7,130 nt of DNA, from NCBI GenBank assembly GCA_947458795.1, contig CANHCD010000100.1, positions 1-7,130 on the forward strand, written 5' to 3'. The notes under the pieces are model-generated. The model was not told the origin of the DNA. It was given only the letters and a program-made list of their open reading frames with translations, and made no database searches. Every line of letters begins with the position of its first letter. Positions within the stretch are counted from its first letter, which is position 1. The position numbers and the translations under genes are program-made. The DNA is from Cyclobacteriaceae bacterium. Lineage in GTDB: Bacteria; Bacteroidota; Bacteroidia; Cytophagales; Cyclobacteriaceae. Below are positions 6,721-7,130 of the stretch, piece by piece.

Positions 6721-7130
6721 TTAGAGATTTAAAAGCAACATGGCTACACCAAAATACACCGCCAAACCAAGTAAGTCATTGGTGGTGGTGATAAATGGGC
6801 CGGATGCAATGGCTGGATTGATGCCAAAATGATGCAAAACCAAAGGGGTAACCGTGCCCATAAATGAAGACAAAAGCACCACACAAAATAGCGCTACACC
6901 CACTGTAATACCAAATACAGGTTCGAATCCATACAAATAGGCGACCACAAGAAATACAAAAACTCCGAGCACAAACCCATTGAGTAAGGCAACCAAAAAA
7001 CCTTTTAAAAATCGTTGCCATGGGGTATCGTCAAAGACAGACTTCGAAGCGAGGGACTGCACAATAAGAGAGGATGCTTGAATCCCCACATTGCCGCCCG
7101 TTGCAGCGACCAATGGAATGAAAGAAGCCA
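6721..7130 (-). CDS. mgtE: MgtE-type magnesium transporter, C-terminal fragment
   Basis: The gene runs off the right edge. The frame is open upstream of the TTG at 7113-7111, reading ASFIPLVAATGGNVGIQASS, so that codon is internal rather than a start. This is the MgtE membrane-domain signature (P-L-x-A-A-T-G-G-N-x-G-x-Q). The remaining helices follow, roughly FLVALLNGFVLGVFVFLVVA, a second GITVGVALFCVVLLSSF segment, and a last helix containing TTNDLLGLAVYF. The Asp in that last helix corresponds to the pore aspartate known to bind magnesium in MgtE. The N-terminal regulatory part and CBS domains, if present, lie outside the window. The protein is a homodimeric, magnesium-selective channel of the inner membrane. 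The stop codon is 2 bp before the dehydrogenase start. Confidence 0.92.
   Translation of the reverse strand, partial: ASFIPLVAATGGNVGIQASSLIVQSLASKSVFDDTPWQRFLKGFLVALLNGFVLGVFVFLVVAYLYGFEPVFGITVGVALFCVVLLSSFMGTVTPLVLHHFGINPAIASGPFITTTNDLLGLAVYFGVAMLLLNL

Noticed and set aside
7111..7113. TTG as a start codon for a short mgtE-like gene.
   Set aside because: The frame is open to the window edge and the upstream residues continue the conserved MgtE motif, so this is an internal Leu codon.

Overview
The window reads as ordinary chromosomal DNA from a member of the Bacteroidota, most likely a Cytophagales/Cyclobacteriaceae-type bacterium. The evidence is the protein flavour (ligase-associated Lhr-type helicase, DUF1080 secreted protein, Bacteroidota-style HIT and GreA proteins), the lack of clear Shine-Dalgarno sequences before the starts, and a promoter that matches the Bacteroidota -33/-7 pattern (TTG, 19 bp, TAnnTTTG) ahead of greA. 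The genus is inferred from memory of related proteins, not from a search. There are nine protein genes, two of them cut by the window edges. I see no RNA genes, insertion sequences, CRISPR arrays or long repeats. No gap between genes exceeds about 135 bp.

Layout. At the left edge is the C-terminal end of a ligase-associated DEXH-box (Lhr-like) repair helicase on the + strand. It converges, with a 28-bp gap, on a two-gene minus-strand unit: a membrane-anchored alpha/beta hydrolase followed by rmuC, overlapping by 11 bp. Divergent from the hydrolase, across a 74-bp gap, is an Nramp/SLC11-family transporter on the + strand. It is followed by a secreted DUF1080 (3-keto-disaccharide hydrolase family) protein. 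The right half is a minus-strand block read in the order mgtE (cut by the edge), 2-hydroxyacid dehydrogenase, greA, HIT-family protein. mgtE and the dehydrogenase are separated by 2 bp. greA has its own well-formed promoter and a terminator-like hairpin in its leader.

How the genes fit together. The left third carries genome-maintenance functions (helicase, RmuC). The middle is metal transport and extracellular sugar chemistry. The right block joins magnesium import with a dehydrogenase and the transcription-rescue factor GreA; it looks like a conserved housekeeping neighbourhood rather than a dedicated pathway. I found no convincing undescribed system. The two points most worth a second look are the Nramp-family protein, which lacks the canonical metal-binding residues in both unwound helices, and the hairpin plus U-tract between the greA promoter and its start codon, which could act as an attenuator.
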